Notes: generated by a model not told the origin, from the sequence alone. A DNA stretch of 64,000 nucleotides from an uncultured Bacteroidales bacterium (GCA_902779085.1 CACYZY010000002.1:372001-436000); one strand, 5' to 3'; shown: positions 35,816 to 44,326, counted from the stretch's first letter. Program-made: numbers and translations.

Positions 35816-37267
35816 ATGAAAAAGTTTATAGGACTAATGGCACTGGCTTTGATGATGGGAACCGGTACCGAAGCAAAAGTGAGATTACCACACTTGGTTG
35901 GTGATAATATGGTATTGCAACAGCAGACAGATGCCCGTTTGTGGGGATGGACAGATGCTGGCAAAACAGTGAAAGTGACCGTTTCGTGGAATAACGACAC
36001 CTATACTGCTAAAGCAGATGCACAAGGCAAGTGGCTGGTAAAAGTTAAAACGCCTAAAGCATCATTTGCACCATTGAGTATTACCTTTGACGATGGTGAC
36101 AAGACCACCATAAGCAATGTACTTAGTGGTGAGGTATGGGTATGTGCAGGCCAGAGTAATATGGAGATGCCTATCAAAGGATTTAATGACTGTCCTGTGG
36201 AGGATTATAACCATGTAGTGGCAGATGCAATCAACTCTTCTGGTATTCGTCATGCCAAGATACCAAGCATTATGCGTACGAAACCTCAAGAGGATGCTGA
36301 GACAGAGTGGATTGATTGTAATCCCAATACTGTTTCTGAATTCAGTGCTACTGGCTATTTCTTTGCTCGCATGGTAAGCCATACCTTGAACATTCCTGTA
36401 GGACTGATTGAGGCCAACAAAGGTGGTAGCCGTGTAGAGAGTTGGCTCAGTGAAGAAAACTTGCGCAAATACACAGATGAGGCGCTCGACTCTTTGGAGA
36501 ATGTCAAGAAGTACCCAATGGATTATATGCGTCCCTTGGTGTGGGGCAATGCTACATTCCATCCCATCTTAAACTATACGGTGAAAGGCATCCTGTTCTA
36601 TCAGGGCTGCTCAAATGTAGATGACCATCGTGCACAGTATGCAGAGCGCTTGGCACTTTTGGTAAAACAATGGCGTGAGCAGTTTGACTTGGGTGAAATA
36701 CCGTTCTATTATGTAGAGATTGCGCCATACTTCCAAGGTTATGTTAATAAGATAAACTCTGCCTTATTGCGCGAACAGCAGTACAAGGCGTTGAGTCTGA
36801 TACCCAACAGTGATATGGTGTGCACTAATGATGCTGTATATCCCAGTGAGACACACAATATCCATCCTGCCCAAAAACAGAAGGTGGGTGAGCGCTTAGC
36901 TTTTGTCGCACTGAACGAGGCCTATGGCATGGAGGCTTTCCGTTGCAAGAGCCCATCATTCAAGAGTATGGAGGTGAAAGATAATCAAGTAAGACTGCTA
37001 TTCAATGACACCTATTCGGGCTTTACCCGTCAGTATGGTTTTGAGGGTTTCGAGATTGCTGGTGCTGACAAAGTGTTCCATAAGGCTAACCAGTCTCAAT
37101 CCCAATATTCATGGTTCACAGGAGAACTAAGTATTACCATCTCTTCTGACGAGGTGCCTAACCCTGTGGCCGTGCGCTACTGTTTCCGTAACTTCCAACT
37201 GGGCAATGTGGCGAATATGGCAGGCTTACCACTTATTCCTTTCCGTACGGACGATTGGGATCAGTAA
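35816..37267 (+). CDS. Secreted sialate O-acetylesterase-like SGNH esterase (SASA family)
   Basis: From ATG 35816 (MKKFIGLMAL) it has 483 residues with a signal peptide of about 20 residues. The catalytic Ser114 is in the GQSNM block (CAGQSNMEMP), and the His is in the late HNIHPAQKQ segment. The third block reads YQGCSN where most relatives have QGESN. Such enzymes remove acetyl groups from sialic acid or plant glycans in the periplasm. The 3' end overlaps the convergent gene at 37233 by 35 bp. Confidence 0.85.
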   Translation: MKKFIGLMALALMMGTGTEAKVRLPHLVGDNMVLQQQTDARLWGWTDAGKTVKVTVSWNNDTYTAKADAQGKWLVKVKTPKASFAPLSITFDDGDKTTISNVLSGEVWVCAGQSNMEMPIKGFNDCPVEDYNHVVADAINSSGIRHAKIPSIMRTKPQEDAETEWIDCNPNTVSEFSATGYFFARMVSHTLNIPVGLIEANKGGSRVESWLSEENLRKYTDEALDSLENVKKYPMDYMRPLVWGNATFHPILNYTVKGILFYQGCSNVDDHRAQYAERLALLVKQWREQFDLGEIPFYYVEIAPYFQGYVNKINSALLREQQYKALSLIPNSDMVCTNDAVYPSETHNIHPAQKQKVGERLAFVALNEAYGMEAFRCKSPSFKSMEVKDNQVRLLFNDTYSGFTRQYGFEGFEIAGADKVFHKANQSQSQYSWFTGELSITISSDEVPNPVAVRYCFRNFQLGNVANMAGLPLIPFRTDDWDQ

Positions 37268-39242
37268 GTTCAGGATACTTTACACCGAAGTGTCCTGTGA
37301 TGGCCGCCAATAAGAAGTAATAATTGTCAGCTAAGTAGTTATAGCCAGAGGGAGCACCACCTTTAGTGCGCCAATCCACACTCTGCACATATCCGGGGAA
37401 TACGCCTGAATGGGTGTATTCCCTTTCAAATGTAGCGAGCATCTTGAACAGTATGTCGTCTGCTTCTTTTCTTAAACCCATATGATAGAGCGCATTGAGA
37501 AAATGACAAGCAGCCTGTCCACAGAGTCCGCCATTTTCATATCGTCCCCAGCGTGTCATCTCATCCCAGGTACCCTTGTCTTCTTTAGCCACAGGCAGTA
37601 AAGGACCAGGCACACCATACACCCCGTCATACCCCTGCTCTTGCATCTTGGCAAGCATGATACGCATCATTTTGATTCCCAATTCTTGTGGCACCAATCC
37701 CTCATTAATGGCCATTGAAGTGATGAAGGTAAACATATAGTCGTGCATTCTGCCGTCCTGGCTTACCCATCCTGCATAAACACCCGTTTCAGGATTATAG
37801 AATGTGCTATGAAAAGCCTGCTTAAACATCGATAGCGCTTGTTCGATAGCATGTGTTTCTTCATGCAACTTTTCAAAAATCTTCTTCATTCCCTCCAGTG
37901 CCCTGTAAGCTTGTAAATTCAAGTAGGCATCTTTATGTCCGAAAGCAAAATCGTCCCACCAGTTGAAACTGGTTCTCCCATCCTCCAACCTGTTGCCATG
38001 GAAAGGAGCCTCAAAGATACCATCATGATCAATATCCCTATCTAATACCCCCTTCACCAAGCGTTTAATTTCGGACAGATATTGTCGGATAAAGGGCCAA
38101 TCATGAGTAGTTATCAGGTAGTCATATAGAGCAATAAGCGTTATTTCCGTGCACTCATAACCAAAGTCAGCTATTCGATTGGTTTGCGGGTCTATGCGCT
38201 CTTTTAGTGCTATTTCGATAGAATTCTTCAAACCATCAATCATTGAAAACGAAGCATCTAATGCTGGGGTGAATGGTAGGAGGTCGGCTCGGAAAGCTAA
38301 GGCAAGATGGCCAATACCTGAAAGCATAATATTATCGCCCATTGTCATGGTCTCAGGATTTAGGGTGAAAGCGTTTTGCCAACAACGGCGCAAGCCATCG
38401 AATTTGGCATCACTCAAGTCAACACCTGGCAGATGTGGATAGTTGTCTTCCAGTACGGTGAATTTAATGGTGGTCCCTGTAATGGGTTTTTGTACATGGA
38501 ATGATAAAACCACAGAACCTAAGTGTACTGATTTTCTATAGGTGTGGCCACCTCTGTTGAACGGTCCTAAGGAAAGCCCAGTGTTATCGTAGTCAGGCAA
38601 GAAATGCTCTTGCAAATAAACATCTGGTTCGCTGGCCTCAATCTTTACCAGCCCATAGTCCGGGAAATGCAGTATGGCAGGCAACTGAAACGAAGCTTTC
38701 ACAATACGTGGAGTATAAAAGGTCTCAGGAGTGTCGTATTGTGACGAGGGTGGGGTGTCTTTCTTCTTTGACCATACCGATACTGGTGATACGTCAGGGG
38801 CAGTATGAATACGGAAAAGTTCTCCCTTCATTTTGTCCTCACCCTTGATATCCATCGCAAAAGTATGGGCACCTATAGGATAGATAGAACAATTACGGAC
38901 TTCTCCATTGCCAAAATCCAAGTGCTCATAGCTGATGATTCCATCTTGATAGGTGGCCTTGGTCTCTTCTTTGCCAAAAGAGTCCTCCTGATTACCTGTC
39001 AGCACACCACCTTTGCCTGGTCGCAACAACGAGCGGTCGGTATATCGCGTACTTCTGGCACCAGCCTCCACACCCAAATAGGACATCATAGGAAAAGCTT
39101 TTGCCCAAGCCACGGCATAATAGGGAGATACAAAAGTGATGAATTCTCCACTTCGGTCTATCCTGACCTGTGTGGAATCTACTTGTGCTGATATGGTACA
39201 GCACAATAAACCACAAAGGCAAAGTATGATGCTCTTCTTCAT
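37233..39242 (-). CDS. Secreted protein with (alpha/alpha)6 glycosidase-like domain
   Basis: The 669-residue product has a signal peptide (about 1-19). Its N-terminal half is beta-rich. The C-terminal half (about 300-650) has repeated helices and aromatic-acidic stretches such as DFGYECTEIT, DRDIDHDGIFEAPF, FNWWDDFAFGHKDAYLN and WGRYENGGLCGQ. This looks like six-hairpin glycosidases (GH15/37/63/78-like). I cannot assign a GH family. It overlaps the upstream deacetylase gene by four bases (ATGA), so both probably act on the same glycan. Confidence 0.75.
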   Translation of the reverse strand: MKKSIILCLCGLLCCTISAQVDSTQVRIDRSGEFITFVSPYYAVAWAKAFPMMSYLGVEAGARSTRYTDRSLLRPGKGGVLTGNQEDSFGKEETKATYQDGIISYEHLDFGNGEVRNCSIYPIGAHTFAMDIKGEDKMKGELFRIHTAPDVSPVSVWSKKKDTPPSSQYDTPETFYTPRIVKASFQLPAILHFPDYGLVKIEASEPDVYLQEHFLPDYDNTGLSLGPFNRGGHTYRKSVHLGSVVLSFHVQKPITGTTIKFTVLEDNYPHLPGVDLSDAKFDGLRRCWQNAFTLNPETMTMGDNIMLSGIGHLALAFRADLLPFTPALDASFSMIDGLKNSIEIALKERIDPQTNRIADFGYECTEITLIALYDYLITTHDWPFIRQYLSEIKRLVKGVLDRDIDHDGIFEAPFHGNRLEDGRTSFNWWDDFAFGHKDAYLNLQAYRALEGMKKIFEKLHEETHAIEQALSMFKQAFHSTFYNPETGVYAGWVSQDGRMHDYMFTFITSMAINEGLVPQELGIKMMRIMLAKMQEQGYDGVYGVPGPLLPVAKEDKGTWDEMTRWGRYENGGLCGQAACHFLNALYHMGLRKEADDILFKMLATFEREYTHSGVFPGYVQSVDWRTKGGAPSGYNYLADNYYFLLAAITGHFGVKYPELTDPNRPYGKE

Positions 39243-40024
39243 TTTTGTTGTTGGATATATGACAATACATCAGAGAAAGTGCCTACCCATATTTCAGGAT
39301 GAGAAGCCAGGAAATCAATCATTTTCTGGTGCTCCTCCACATCTACACTGATCCAGTCGCCCCCAATGCCATGAAACAGGATGACACCTGCTCCGCCATT
39401 TGCCAGTACTTTTTCTATAAAAGAAGTTAGTTGCTCGGCCTTATAGCCAGGAAAGGCAGTAAAAGACGGTACATTATTGGGTATAAGCTGAGATGGGGAG
39501 GTAATAACTTCTTCTGAGTCGCTCATACGGGCAAAATTGCAGATGCCCTGTGCTATCATTGGTGTGCCATAGTCCTGTCCGCCAGCCTTGTATTGCCCAC
39601 AAGGATAGGCATAGCTATGCTGACTCTTGCCATCTATGGCACTCAGGAAAGTATTCATGATTTTAATCTCGTTGAGCATTTCCTCCACAGTGTAGCAATT
39701 CAACGCCCGACAATGACTTGACAGGGTGTCAGCTTGGGCTTCGTTGCAAGGGTGATAGATGGAGTGGTTGCCCAGTTCATGCCCCTGATGGCTCACCTCT
39801 CTCCACTGGGGTATGTCTTTAGCATCTAAATAGTAACCCATAAGAAAGAAAGTGCCCTTGAAATTGTGCTCGTTCAATGCGGGCACCACATTTTCCAGTT
39901 GCGATTGCAATCCATCGTCGTAGGTGAGCATGATGGCCGCTTCCTTACCTGCAGGCCATTGTATCTGTGCCATTGTCCATAATGGAAGGTAACACAGCAT
40001 GCAATATGCAATTAGTCTTTTCAT
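39239..40024 (-). CDS. Secreted NodB-type polysaccharide deacetylase
   Basis: The 261-residue protein has a signal peptide (to about residue 19). The CE4 metal triad is Asp37 (TYDDG) with His87 and His91 (GNHSIYHP). A C-terminal LFHGIGGDW carries the later catalytic His. It removes acetyl groups from carbohydrate amines or esters in the periplasm. It lies 21 bp after aroK and overlaps the following glycosidase-like gene by four bases. Confidence 0.87.
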   Translation of the reverse strand: MKRLIAYCMLCYLPLWTMAQIQWPAGKEAAIMLTYDDGLQSQLENVVPALNEHNFKGTFFLMGYYLDAKDIPQWREVSHQGHELGNHSIYHPCNEAQADTLSSHCRALNCYTVEEMLNEIKIMNTFLSAIDGKSQHSYAYPCGQYKAGGQDYGTPMIAQGICNFARMSDSEEVITSPSQLIPNNVPSFTAFPGYKAEQLTSFIEKVLANGGAGVILFHGIGGDWISVDVEEHQKMIDFLASHPEIWVGTFSDVLSYIQQQK

Positions 40025-40045
40025 AATATATGGTAGGTTAATGGC

Positions 40046-40573
40046 TTAGAGTCCCAAGAGTTGGCGCAACTCTTCTATTGATTTATCTATCTGTTTGCGG
40101 CTTTCCAACCGGTTGCTGTCAAACACGTAAGTGGCTTGACTATAGAACTGCTCACGATGGGCAAGTTGTTCTGTAATATACTGCTTCATCTCCTCGTCTG
40201 TCTTATTCATCAACAGTGGCCGTTTGGCCTTGCCTATTTGCAAGCGATTAAAGAGGGTTTCGACATCCGCCTTCATATATACTGTCTGCCCTTGCTGGTT
40301 CATGTACTGCACATTGTCGAAGAAACAGGCTGTCCCACCTCCTGTAGATATCATCACATTCTCGAAATCACCAACCTCATGCAGCATCTTGCGTTCCATC
40401 TCTCGAAAGGCATCTTCACCCAATTCGGCAAATATCTGCTTTACCGTCTTATGGAAACGGCCCTCGATATACCAGTCCATATCAATGAACTGCAGACCCA
40501 TCTTTAAGGCGAAAGCTCTGCCCAAAGTGGTTTTCCCCGAACACATGTATCCTATGAGGAATATTCTTATCAT
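40046..40573 (-). CDS. aroK: Shikimate kinase
   Basis: This ATP-dependent kinase of the shikimate pathway makes aromatic amino acid precursors. The 175 residues show the P-loop GYMCSGKTT (8-16), the shikimate-binding DMDWYIE (usual D-x-D), the GGGTAC stretch (STGGGTACF) and the lid KAKRPLL. It is the first gene of an unusual operon with two secreted glycan-active proteins. It is divergent from rnhA. Confidence 0.94.
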   Translation of the reverse strand: MIRIFLIGYMCSGKTTLGRAFALKMGLQFIDMDWYIEGRFHKTVKQIFAELGEDAFREMERKMLHEVGDFENVMISTGGGTACFFDNVQYMNQQGQTVYMKADVETLFNRLQIGKAKRPLLMNKTDEEMKQYITEQLAHREQFYSQATYVFDSNRLESRKQIDKSIEELRQLLGL

Positions 40574-40670
40574 CCTAAATTCATCGGTAATTATTTGGCG
40601 GTAAAGTTAGCGATATATTTTTGTTTTGTGTATCTTCGCAGCGAAAAGTTATCACTCTGTGGCAAAAAAG

Positions 40671-41351
40671 ATGGGCAAACGGCAGAAATATTATGTGGTG
40701 TGGAGAGGCGTTCAACCTGGCATCTATCATACATGGGAGGAATGTGAGCACCAAGTAAAAGGGTTCCCTAATCCCAAGTACAAGGCTTTTGATACTGAGG
40801 CTGAGGCGATGGCTGCTTATGCCAACCCTGATTATGAATTAGGGAAACCAAAAGATACCCCCCATGAACCCAAACAGACGAAGATTGAAGTGATGAAGGC
40901 CATCAAAGAGGGGAAGGAGCAACTTATAGACCAGGCGATAAAAAACGGCTTGCAACTCAATGCCCTAGCCGTAGATGCTGCTTGTAGTGGTAATCCAGGT
41001 ATGATGGAATACCAAGGGGTGTATGTGGCAACTGGCCAACGCATCTTCCATTTCGGCCCTGTTTTTGGCACCAATAACATTGGTGAGTTCTTGGCTATCG
41101 TGCATGCACTTGCCTATATGAAAAAGAACAATATCAATATGCCTATTTATAGTGATAGCCGTAATGCTATGAGTTGGGTAAAACAGAAGAAATGTCGCAC
41201 CAAACTGGAACGCAATGCCAAGACAGAACCCTTGTTTCAACTCATAGAACGAGCTGAAAAGTGGTTGCATGACAATACGCTATCTGTTCCCATTATTAAA
41301 TGGGATAAGAATTTATGGGGTGAGACTCCTGCTGACTTCGGACGCAAGTAA
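40671..41351 (+). CDS. rnhA: Ribonuclease HI with N-terminal viroplasmin domain
   Basis: From ATG 40671 (MGKRQKYYVVWRG) it has 226 residues. The N-terminal caulimovirus-viroplasmin-type RNA/DNA-hybrid-binding domain (about 5-48: YYVVWRGVQPGIYHTW) precedes an RNase H fold. The catalytic acids are in LAVDAACSGNPG (Asp), NNIGEFLAIVHAL (Glu), PIYSDSRNAM (Asp) and the final ADFGRK (Asp). It removes RNA from RNA:DNA hybrids. RNase HII is encoded separately at 51848. TATCTTCG at 40630 may be its -7 box. Confidence 0.93.
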   Translation: MGKRQKYYVVWRGVQPGIYHTWEECEHQVKGFPNPKYKAFDTEAEAMAAYANPDYELGKPKDTPHEPKQTKIEVMKAIKEGKEQLIDQAIKNGLQLNALAVDAACSGNPGMMEYQGVYVATGQRIFHFGPVFGTNNIGEFLAIVHALAYMKKNNINMPIYSDSRNAMSWVKQKKCRTKLERNAKTEPLFQLIERAEKWLHDNTLSVPIIKWDKNLWGETPADFGRK

Positions 41352-41355
41352 TGCC

Positions 41356-41721
41356 TTATTTCCCTTTCTCAATTTCTTTCAGTATCTCACGCAGGTCATC
41401 GGCAGATATGGCTTGCTCTTTGGCAAAGAAAGACACCATCTGGCGATAGGAATCGTGGAAGTAGTCTTTCACCCAAGTCTGCATGAACGTGCTGCGATAT
41501 TTATCTTTAGTAATTTTGATGCTGTAGAGATAAGACACCCCCTTGGCAGTGGATTTTAGATATCCTTTACGCTCCAGGTTCTTCACCGTTGATGCCACAG
41601 AGGTATAAGGTGGCTTGGGCTCAGGAAAGATCTCCATAACCTCACGTATGTAACATGCCTTGCCTAATTGCCAGAAGAGCATCATCACCTCTTCTTCTTG
41701 TTTGGTTAGTTTCTCCATCAT
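41356..41721 (-). CDS. BlaI/MecI-type winged-helix repressor
   Basis: The 121-residue protein has the family winged helix: LTKQEEEVMMLFWQLGKACY and PPYTSVASTVKNLERKGYLK, followed by a dimerising C-terminal region. Such repressors bind dyads of TACA/TGTA type and are inactivated when the partner M56 protease signals. It lies 54 bp downstream of the M56-TonB gene, the reverse of the usual order, with an inverted repeat between them. No beta-lactamase gene is nearby, so a drug-resistance role is not indicated. Confidence 0.9.
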   Translation of the reverse strand: MMEKLTKQEEEVMMLFWQLGKACYIREVMEIFPEPKPPYTSVASTVKNLERKGYLKSTAKGVSYLYSIKITKDKYRSTFMQTWVKDYFHDSYRQMVSFFAKEQAISADDLREILKEIEKGK

Positions 41722-41736
41722 CTATTATGTTTAGTA

Positions 41737-41763
41737 GAGGGCATGTTGACAATACACGCCCTC
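41737..41763 (-). promoter_or_regulatory. Inverted repeat between the M56-TonB and BlaI genes
   Basis: GAGGGC (41737-41742) pairs with GCCCTC (41758-41763), with inner TGT/ACA pairing. No T-run follows on the minus strand, so it may be an attenuator, mRNA stabiliser or processing site rather than a terminator. Confidence 0.45.
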
Positions 41764-41775
41764 CTGATAATAAAA

Positions 41776-43053
41776 TTATTGCCCCTTAAAGTTAATAGGT
41801 ACTGTGTACCTTACAGGCACAGGTTTGCCATCTTGCTTCCCCGGTTCCCATTTAGGCATGGAACTCATGACACGAATTGCTTCGGCATCCAGTTCAGGAG
41901 ATACGCTACGCAGTACCTTGACATCACGTATAACGCCATCTTCTCCCACTATAAACGAGGTAGTAACACGCCCCTCAATCTTCGCTGCTTTAGCAGCTTC
42001 GGGGTACTTGACATTTGTCTTTAGGTAGTCCATCAGCGCCTTCACACCGCCTGGGAACTGTGGCATTTCTTCCACTACTTGATAAAAATCTTCACCAGCT
42101 GCTTTGATAACCATATCCTTGCCACCATATTTAATGGTGACAGAGCCATCAGGATGGGTGGTTGATTTTGTTGACTGTGCGCTAACTGGTGTACTGCTCA
42201 TCATAAACAGCAGGGCGCACACGGGCAGCAACAAGAGATACTTGAGTCTGCCGATACTTTTGCTACGTTCTTTGTTCATCATCTTGATTCTTTGTTTAAG
42301 AGGTAAAACATTAAAATTATTACTGAGAGTAGCTACACTTCCTTGATAAGTAAGAGCCAGCAGATGATACTGGTAGGTACGGGCATCATTACCCTTGTCC
42401 ACCACGCTCTGATCTGCCAGGTATTCCAGATTGACACGTACCTCTCGGCGCAATATCCAGGCGAATGGGTTGAACCAACAGAGGATGGTGCACACTTCAC
42501 TGAGCATTACATCCACCGAGTGCCACTGCCTCACATGGGTGCGCTCATGCAGCAGCACCTCATGCAGGCAAGGGTCATTCAACATGTTTTTGTTTATAAA
42601 TATCCAATGAAAGAAAGAGAACGGACTGCCTTTTTCTTCGGTAAACCTTACTTTGACACCCTCTACAACTCCTGCTTCCGACTTCCATGCTAACCAAAAG
42701 ATGGTGCCAAGTTGCCACAGCAGACGGAGTGCCAGTAAAGCTGTCACCGCCAGCCATATATTAATGACAATAGGTTTTATGTTCATGGTGGTATCTTCGA
42801 CTGTAGCGCCCACTTCAACTGCTTGCAACCAAACAGCCGTTATGCCCTGATCAACACTGCCTGCTATTGGAGAGGCTATAGACCACTGCATGTTACTTGC
42901 TATAGCGTAAGTTGCGACGAACACATATATAAATAATAAGGAGGCTCTGCGCCAACTGAAAAATGTATCTCTGCGGAACAATGCCAGATAAAGCAGACAG
43001 AGAGCTGCCAGCATAACGTTAGTTTTGATCAATAAGGTGATAATTCCTACCAT
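41776..43053 (-). CDS. BlaR1-like M56 metallopeptidase fused to a C-terminal TonB domain
   Basis: The 425-residue integral membrane protein has spans at about 5-25, 37-52, 95-122 and 270-287. The cytosolic zinc site HERTH is at residues 169-173 with a third ligand Glu210 (NLEYLADQ). After the last span a periplasmic TonB_C domain (about 328-425) begins EEMPQFPGGVKALMDYLK. In BlaR1 systems the peptidase inactivates BlaI on sensing an external signal; here the sensor module is TonB-like. The BlaI gene follows, and barrel-less plug proteins lie beyond its promoter. Confidence 0.9.
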   Translation of the reverse strand: MVGIITLLIKTNVMLAALCLLYLALFRRDTFFSWRRASLLFIYVFVATYAIASNMQWSIASPIAGSVDQGITAVWLQAVEVGATVEDTTMNIKPIVINIWLAVTALLALRLLWQLGTIFWLAWKSEAGVVEGVKVRFTEEKGSPFSFFHWIFINKNMLNDPCLHEVLLHERTHVRQWHSVDVMLSEVCTILCWFNPFAWILRREVRVNLEYLADQSVVDKGNDARTYQYHLLALTYQGSVATLSNNFNVLPLKQRIKMMNKERSKSIGRLKYLLLLPVCALLFMMSSTPVSAQSTKSTTHPDGSVTIKYGGKDMVIKAAGEDFYQVVEEMPQFPGGVKALMDYLKTNVKYPEAAKAAKIEGRVTTSFIVGEDGVIRDVKVLRSVSPELDAEAIRVMSSMPKWEPGKQDGKPVPVRYTVPINFKGQ

Positions 43054-43081
43054 ATTTCTTCTGTTTTGATTATCTACGATG

Positions 43082-43112
43082 CAAACGTACGAATATTTCG
43101 TAATTAATCAAA
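43082..43112 (-). promoter_or_regulatory. Promoter of the M56-TonB/BlaI operon
   Basis: On the minus strand TTTG (43112-43109) and TACGTTTG (43089-43082) are 19 bp apart, 28 bp before the ATG at 43053. A perfect dyad fills the spacer. Confidence 0.8.
43088..43102. promoter_or_regulatory. Candidate BlaI operator inside the M56-TonB promoter
   Basis: TACGAA-TAT-TTCGTA is a perfect inverted repeat with 6-bp arms, sitting between the -33 and -7 elements and overlapping the -7 box. The TAC...GTA arms resemble known BlaI/MecI operators. This supports autorepression of the operon. Confidence 0.65.
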
Positions 43113-43180
43113 ATATTAATGCATTAAATAATGTTAAATGGCGGATTATCTATTCTGTTTAGGATCAATAGGCGATGACT

Positions 43181-43449
43181 CTTTATGCTTATAGTGTAGA
43201 GGCAATCCGAGCATAATACTTCCTAACCCTATGCTTAACGTTTCCTAACCCTATGGGTAATGCCTCCTTACCCTATGATTAAAGCTCGCTATCTCATAGG
43301 GTAATATTTCCCATAACTGGTCGTAGTATTTCCTATCACCCACCGCAGTATCTGCTATACCCCCATAGGAGATACTGCGATGACTCATAGGAGGCTCTCC
43401 GACGACCCATAGCAGATACTGCGACAACCCGTAGAAATGCCTCCTTTAA
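43181..43449. repeat. Array of about twelve degenerate 22-bp tandem units
   Basis: Units start near 43181, 43205, 43227, 43249, 43271, 43293, 43317, 43339, 43362, 43384, 43406 and 43428. Nearly all spacings are 22 bp (23 or 24 in three). The left units share CCCTATGnnTAAnGnnTCCT. The right units share CCCATAGnAGATACTGCGA, and the last has CCCGTAG. The right-hand type matches the CCCGTAGTAGAG units at 904-991. It fills most of a 356-bp gap between two divergent promoters. There are no fixed repeats with unique spacers, so it is not CRISPR. Confidence 0.75.
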
Positions 43450-43469
43450 AAAATGATTGATAGAGCCAT

Positions 43470-43500
43470 TTTGTTGGTGTTTATTTTTTTGTTACTTTTG
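43470..43500 (+). promoter_or_regulatory. Promoter of plug-only gene 1
   Basis: TTTG (43470-43473) and TACTTTTG (43493-43500) are 19 bp apart. The -7 box and the following 30 bases resemble the leader of plug-only gene 3 at 47284-47331. A second -7-like TACTTTTG at 43578-43585 lies within the block shared with gene 2. Confidence 0.75.
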
Positions 43501-43530
43501 CTAAAACAATAACATTAAAAAACATTATCG

Positions 43531-43948
43531 CAGAACAAATATTACAATTAGATTATATTTATTATGTTACCATACTATACTTTTGTTTTGGTTAATATAA
43601 AACACTAGAGTTATGAAAAAGGTGATTGGACTTTTAGGATTATTAGCACTGCTATTGTGCCAAGCTATACAAGCACAAGAGTTGACGGGTACTATCTTGA
43701 AAGATGGAAAGCCACAGAAAAACGTAAGGGTATGGTTAAAGCATAATCGCGGAACTGCCAAGACAGATAAAGAAGGACACTTTTGGTTACCGAGAGTGTT
43801 GCCTACAGATACTTTGGTCATGGGGGTAAGTACCAAGTATGATGCTCAGCTATTGGTAGGCGAACACAAAGACATCATCGTGAACCTAGAGGATGACGGT
43901 TTTACAGTTTCTGGTGGTTTGGAGGAAGTGACAGTTACTGCCCCTTCA
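43531..43948 (+). repeat. Direct repeat, copy 1: shared leader and N-terminal module
   Basis: These 418 bp match 46457-46874 without gaps, with about 16 mismatches by eye, most of those in the coding part being synonymous. The block covers about 82 bp of leader and the first 112 codons. Identity drops abruptly after the codons for TAPS. Confidence 0.85.
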
Positions 43949-44326
43949 AGCAAGAGAACAGAATATACTTCTGTGATTACTTTGAAGAAGATGCAGGTAG
44001 TGAACCACGACATGATTATGCGAGAGAGTATCAAGTCGGTATTTGAAGCAGTCAGAAGAATTGTGCCTGGAGCTAAAATTGAAACGGACCCTATAACTTT
44101 TAAAAAACATTTCACTATCGTTAGAGGGCGTAATTCGTTTAGAGTTCCAGGACCTCCTTTATTCATTATTGACGGAATACCATACAATAATGGAGATAAT
44201 ATTGAAGACTTTCTTGCCATAGAAGATGTGGCTGAGGTCTCTGTTGACCGTGATGGCAGTGGCTATGGTGCACGTGGTGCCAATGGCGTGGTGATTATCC
44301 GTACGATGAGAGGAAGTGATAGGTGA
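43613..44326 (+). CDS. Barrel-less SusC-like protein: carboxypeptidase-D-regulatory domain plus TonB-receptor plug (copy 1)
   Basis: The 237-residue secreted protein has a signal peptide (1-22, ending AIQAQ), then a CarboxypepD_reg-like beta-sandwich (about 23-98: LTGTILKDGKPQKNVRVW). A TonB-box-like LEEVTVTA follows (about 103-110), then a plug-like domain (about 115-235). It ends at YGARGANGVVIIRTMRGSDR, exactly where a SusC plug would meet its barrel. The next gene is convergent, so no barrel remnant exists. Function is unknown; a periplasmic partner of TonB domains is a reasonable guess. It is one of three local paralogues. Confidence 0.8.
   Translation: MKKVIGLLGLLALLLCQAIQAQELTGTILKDGKPQKNVRVWLKHNRGTAKTDKEGHFWLPRVLPTDTLVMGVSTKYDAQLLVGEHKDIIVNLEDDGFTVSGGLEEVTVTAPSSKRTEYTSVITLKKMQVVNHDMIMRESIKSVFEAVRRIVPGAKIETDPITFKKHFTIVRGRNSFRVPGPPLFIIDGIPYNNGDNIEDFLAIEDVAEVSVDRDGSGYGARGANGVVIIRTMRGSDR

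Noticed and set aside
41356..43053. Beta-lactam resistance locus (blaI/blaR1)
   Set aside because: The sensor domain is TonB-like, not a penicillin-binding domain, and no beta-lactamase gene is adjacent. dacB at 983 is a normal housekeeping PBP.
43181..43449. CRISPR array
   Set aside because: The period is regular, but units are degenerate along their whole length with no constant repeat separated by unique spacers, and no cas genes are present.
43613..44326. Pseudogene of a SusC receptor
   Set aside because: The frame is intact, three paralogues share the same end, and no barrel-coding remnant follows.
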